Positions 32,001 to 32,246 of a stretch of DNA of 32,246 nt are shown here, in pieces. Numbering within the stretch: position 1 is the first letter of the stretch; every line of letters begins with the position of its first letter. The DNA is from an uncultured Bacilli bacterium (GTDB taxonomy: Bacteria; Bacillota_I; Bacilli_A; RF39; UBA660). The notes under the pieces are model-generated. The model searched no databases. It was not told where the DNA came from and saw nothing but the letters and a program-made list of their open reading frames with translations. A program made the position numbers and the translations under genes. Location of the stretch: positions 1 to 32,246 of the forward strand of contig CALVUT010000070.1 in assembly GCA_944363675.1 (NCBI GenBank). The letters run 5' to 3'.

Positions 32001-32243
32001 TTACCCCTTCCATGCGCATGTAAATGTATCTGATTTTTGACCATCTTCATAAATATAACACTCGACGGTTCGACCATCAGCACTTCTATTTTCAATTGGA
32101 CAAATTGCTTTGTTACATGCAGTTGTAGCATTCATGTTATTGTTAATGGTTGGCCAGATAGTGAAATAGAAAAAAGCCACCAGCAGTGCCACGATAATTA
32201 CAACAATAACAGTAGCATTTAATTCACCAGTCGCTTCTTTCAT
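32001..32243 (-). CDS. Small pilin-like membrane protein
   Basis: An 80-residue protein with a short N-terminal segment, one long membrane helix (~11-31, TVIVVIIVALLVAFFYFTIW) and an outer part with four Cys (Cys43, Cys48, Cys61, Cys76), possibly two disulphides. Size and layout resemble Flp pilins or small pseudopilins, although the classic prepilin cleavage site is not clear. The ATG at 32243 is 3 nt from the window edge, so its ribosome binding site and any operon start lie outside. Confidence 0.45.
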   Translation of the reverse strand: MKEATGELNATVIVVIIVALLVAFFYFTIWPTINNNMNATTACNKAICPIENRSADGRTVECYIYEDGQKSDTFTCAWKG

Positions 32244-32246
32244 ATT

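Noticed and set aside
1-32246. CRISPR array or classical defence island
   Set aside because: No regularly spaced direct repeats and no cas or restriction genes are visible; hicAB and fic are the only defence-like genes.

Overview
The window is AT-rich DNA from a Gram-positive, endospore-forming Bacillota, most like a gut Bacilli/Erysipelotrichia-type lineage. Evidence: SpoIVA with a sigma-E-like promoter, the Firmicute helicase-loading proteins DnaB and DnaI side by side, a T-box leader on gltX, a perfect Bacillus-type LexA box on dinB, a YolD partner gene, and strong GGAGG-type ribosome binding sites. TGA serves as a normal stop (feoA, feoB and others), so the standard bacterial code applies.

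Layout. 1-918: the 3' part of an IS30-family transposase gene and its tail, next to the end of a three-gene minus-strand operon (fucO, FIST-domain protein, aldehyde dehydrogenase; 920-4695) that looks like aldehyde/diol redox metabolism with a possible sensor. 4819-5952: divergent Fic enzyme. 6029-6661: hicAB toxin-antitoxin pair whose toxin start appears frameshifted. 6785-10100: T-box, gltX, murF. 10285-11488: a membrane-anchored protein gene broken by an in-frame TGA, then a gene-poor stretch with a two-hairpin element. 11489-14531: cyclophilin lipoprotein, AlkD-like glycosylase, and a large Lys/Glu-rich membrane-anchored protein. 14583-16208: SOS-regulated Y-family polymerase (dinB) and yolD. 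16219-18532: lemA, TPM-domain protein and a two-TM protein. 18563-21106: degraded or unknown genes, TatD nuclease, a frameshifted small gene, a second copy of the two-hairpin element, tRNA-Thr(GGT). 21169-23342: feoAB ferrous iron uptake. 23454-26192: dnaB, an unrecognised gene, dnaI. 26260-27285: CsoR-family repressor with its operator and a thioredoxin-like membrane protein. 27337-29240: HU and spoIVA. 29501-29890: a small MutS domain-I protein. 29981-32243: a Tad/Flp-like locus (TadZ-like ATPase, two paralogous TadE-like proteins, one pilin-like protein) running off the right edge.

Most genes lie on the minus strand in short, tightly packed operons with stop/start overlaps. Several intrinsic terminators begin inside the last codons of the gene they end. 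The items most worth a second look are the frameshifted hicA start, the TGA-split gene, the repeated two-hairpin element, the MutS fragment protein, the unrecognised gene between dnaB and dnaI, the FIST-fucO-aldehyde dehydrogenase operon and the Tad-like locus. No single clearly new defence or mobile system is visible.
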